NCBI RefSeq assembly: GCF_051020975.1
Contig: NW_027478160.1
Location: 11,244,001 to 11,308,000, forward strand
DNA: 64,000 nucleotides
Source: Osmia lignaria lignaria
Taxonomy: Eukaryota; Arthropoda; Insecta; Hymenoptera; Megachilidae
Direction: 5' to 3'
The position numbers were made by a program, and so were the translations under genes. The notes below the pieces were generated by a model. It was not told the DNA's origin, searched no databases, and saw nothing but the letters and a program-made list of their open reading frames with translations. Shown piece by piece: positions 62,719-64,000 of this stretch (position 1 is the first letter of the stretch; every line of letters starts with the position of its first letter).

Positions 62719-64000
62719 TGATCAGAAGCGTAGTTTTCGAGATATATCGAGATATGTAAAAGTTCCGAAGCCGCACCAACATAATAGAGATACAGAAACA
62801 CCGTGGCCCCTTTCTTTGGGATAACTCTGCACTCTTGCGAGCTGCAAATGCCACTTCCAGCTTAGCTGTGCAGAAGAAGAACCACAAGAAGAAGAAATAT
62901 CTCGAAATATGTCCGTCAGGCCACTTCCCTTGAGATAAATCTGCAAATATCTCGGAAACGAAGCGAGCTATGGCAAAATGTTAAGAGACCTTTTTTGTAG
63001 AGAATTAAGTTTCCTACTTTTTATGTTCTATGATATTTTTTGATCAGATGCGTAGTTCTCGAGATATATCAAGATATTTAAAAGTTCCGAAGCCGCACCA
63101 ACATAATAGAGATACAGAAACACCGTGGCCCCTTTCTTTGAGATAACTCTGCACTATTGCGAGCTGCAAATGCCACTTCCAGCTTAGCTGTGCAGAGGAA
63201 GAACAACAAGAAGAAAAAATATCTCGAAATATGTCCGTCAGGCCAGTTCCTTTGAGGTGAATCTGCAAATATCTCGGAAACGAAACGAGCTATGGCAAAA
63301 TGTTAAGAGACGTTTTTTGTAGAGAATTATGTTTCCTACAATTTATGTTCTATGATATTTTTTGATCAGAAGCGTAGTTTTCGAGATATATCGAGATATT
63401 TAAAAGTTCCGAAGACGCACCAACATAATAGAGATACAGAAACACCGTGGCCCCTTTCTTTGAGATAACTCTGCACTAGTGCGAGCCGCAAATGCCACTT
63501 CCAGCTTAGCTGTGCAGAAGAAGAACAACAAGAAGAAGAAATATCTCGAAATATGTCCGTCAGGCCCCTTCCCTTGAGATATATCTGCAAATATCTCGGA
63601 AACGAAGAGAGCTACGGCAAAATGTTAAGAGACCTTTTTTGTAGAGAATTAAGTTTGCTACTTTTCATGTTCTATGATATTTTTTGATCAGATGCGTAGT
63701 TCTCGAGATGTATCAAGATATTTAAAAGTTCCGAAACCGCACCAACGTAATAGAGATACAGAAACACCGTGGCCCCTTTCTTTGAGATAACTGTGCACTA
63801 GTGCGAGCCGCAAATGCCACTTCCAGCTTAGCTGTGCAGAAGAAGAACAACAAGAAGAAGAAATATCTCGAAATATGTCCGTCAGGCCCCTTCCCTTGAG
63901 ATAAATCTGCAAATATCTCGGAAACGAAGCGAGCTATGGCAAAATGTTAAGAGACCTTTTTTGTACAGAATTATGTTTCCTACTTTTTATGTTCTATGAT
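62719..64000. repeat. Final satellite units and truncated last monomer
   Basis: Units begin at 62722, 63044, 63366 and 63688; the last is cut at 313 bp. 62722 is the TTTGGGATAAC kind with a private AACCACAAG. 63044 matches 61434 at 1610 bp (GAAGAAAAAATATC, GAGGTGAAT). 63366 has GAAGACGCACC on the left and GCTACGGC on the right, another mosaic. 63688 combines GAAACCGC, CCAACGTAATAG and AACTGTGCAC. The array continues past the window end. Confidence 0.82.

Larger units (their letters stand above)
1..64000. repeat. Satellite DNA array, 322-bp monomer, about 199 monomers head to tail
   Basis: The same unit recurs across the whole window. Using the TCA of the TGATCAGA motif as a phase mark, monomers begin at 297, 619, 941, 1263 and so on to 63688. 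That gives 197 complete units plus a partial one at each end. Nearly all units are 322 bp; the exceptions are twelve of 319 bp, two of 320 bp and three of 321 bp. All units run in the same direction. No unrelated sequence interrupts them, and neither array edge is in the window. Monomers differ from each other at a limited set of recurring positions, so they form types, and sets of types repeat as higher-order units. The family is not one I recognise. A centromeric or pericentromeric location is an inference from array size and homogeneity only. Confidence 0.98.

Noticed and set aside
1..64000. A long tandem-repeat protein gene
   Set aside because: The 322-bp period is not a multiple of three and every unit has stops in all frames, so no frame crosses monomer boundaries for long.
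1..64000. CRISPR array
   Set aside because: The repeated unit is 322 bp and continuous; there are no short repeats separated by unique spacers and no cas genes.
1..64000. rDNA intergenic spacer repeats, tRNA clusters or telomeric repeats
   Set aside because: No rRNA or tRNA sequence and no short telomere-like motif run was seen, and the unit repeats without any gene between copies.
1..64000. A transposon-derived monomer (terminal repeats, target-site duplications, reverse transcriptase or transposase fragments)
   Set aside because: No terminal inverted repeats, poly-A tail, or recognisable transposase or polymerase motif appears in any frame of the monomer.

Overview
The whole 64 kb window is one uninterrupted tandem array of a single satellite DNA. 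The monomer is 322 bp. I followed 197 complete monomers head to tail from position 297 to 63687, with a partial monomer at each end (1-296 and 63688-64000). I saw no inverted monomer, transposon, RNA gene, single-copy sequence or credible protein gene. Base composition is about 39% G+C by hand count of one monomer (13163-13484). A homogeneous array with higher-order repeats (HORs) of this size points to a eukaryotic chromosome, such as a centromeric, pericentromeric or other heterochromatic block. I do not recognise the satellite family and cannot name the species.

Monomers fall into a few types, told apart by linked variants. B-type has CAGAAGCG, TTTTCGAGAT and usually ACTAGTGCGAGCC. A-type has CAGATGCG, TTCTCGAGAT and usually CTATTGCGAGCT. 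C-type is 319 bp, with a 3-bp loss in the GAA-rich tract. A D-type right end replaces CCCTTGAGATA with CCTTTGAGCTGAAT. The types occur as mosaics, which indicates exchange inside monomers.

Region by region: 1-5270 is a 10-monomer HOR (3217 bp, 1.64 copies). 5271-7969 is mixed, with a diverged 4-monomer repeat. 7970-17647 is two copies of a 15-monomer, 4827-bp unit with no difference found by eye. 17650-21853 is an older 7-monomer HOR (2254 bp) with one monomer gained or lost. 21854-25717 has 5- and 2-monomer spacings. 25718-31832 is a domain largely duplicated at 58393-62718. 31833-41633 is a patchwork of short duplications. 41634-51371 is a 6-monomer HOR of 1929 bp in 5.05 near-identical copies. 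51372-52722 is a short transition. 52723-57656 is a 9-monomer HOR (2897 bp, 1.70 copies). 57657-64000 holds 2-monomer duplications and the second copy of the 26-32 kb domain.

There is no set of genes working together here. The biology visible is the array's own evolution: unequal exchange at several unit sizes, local homogenisation, and longer-range duplication within the array. Coordinates come from manual alignment, so copy identities are what I saw by eye, not computed values.
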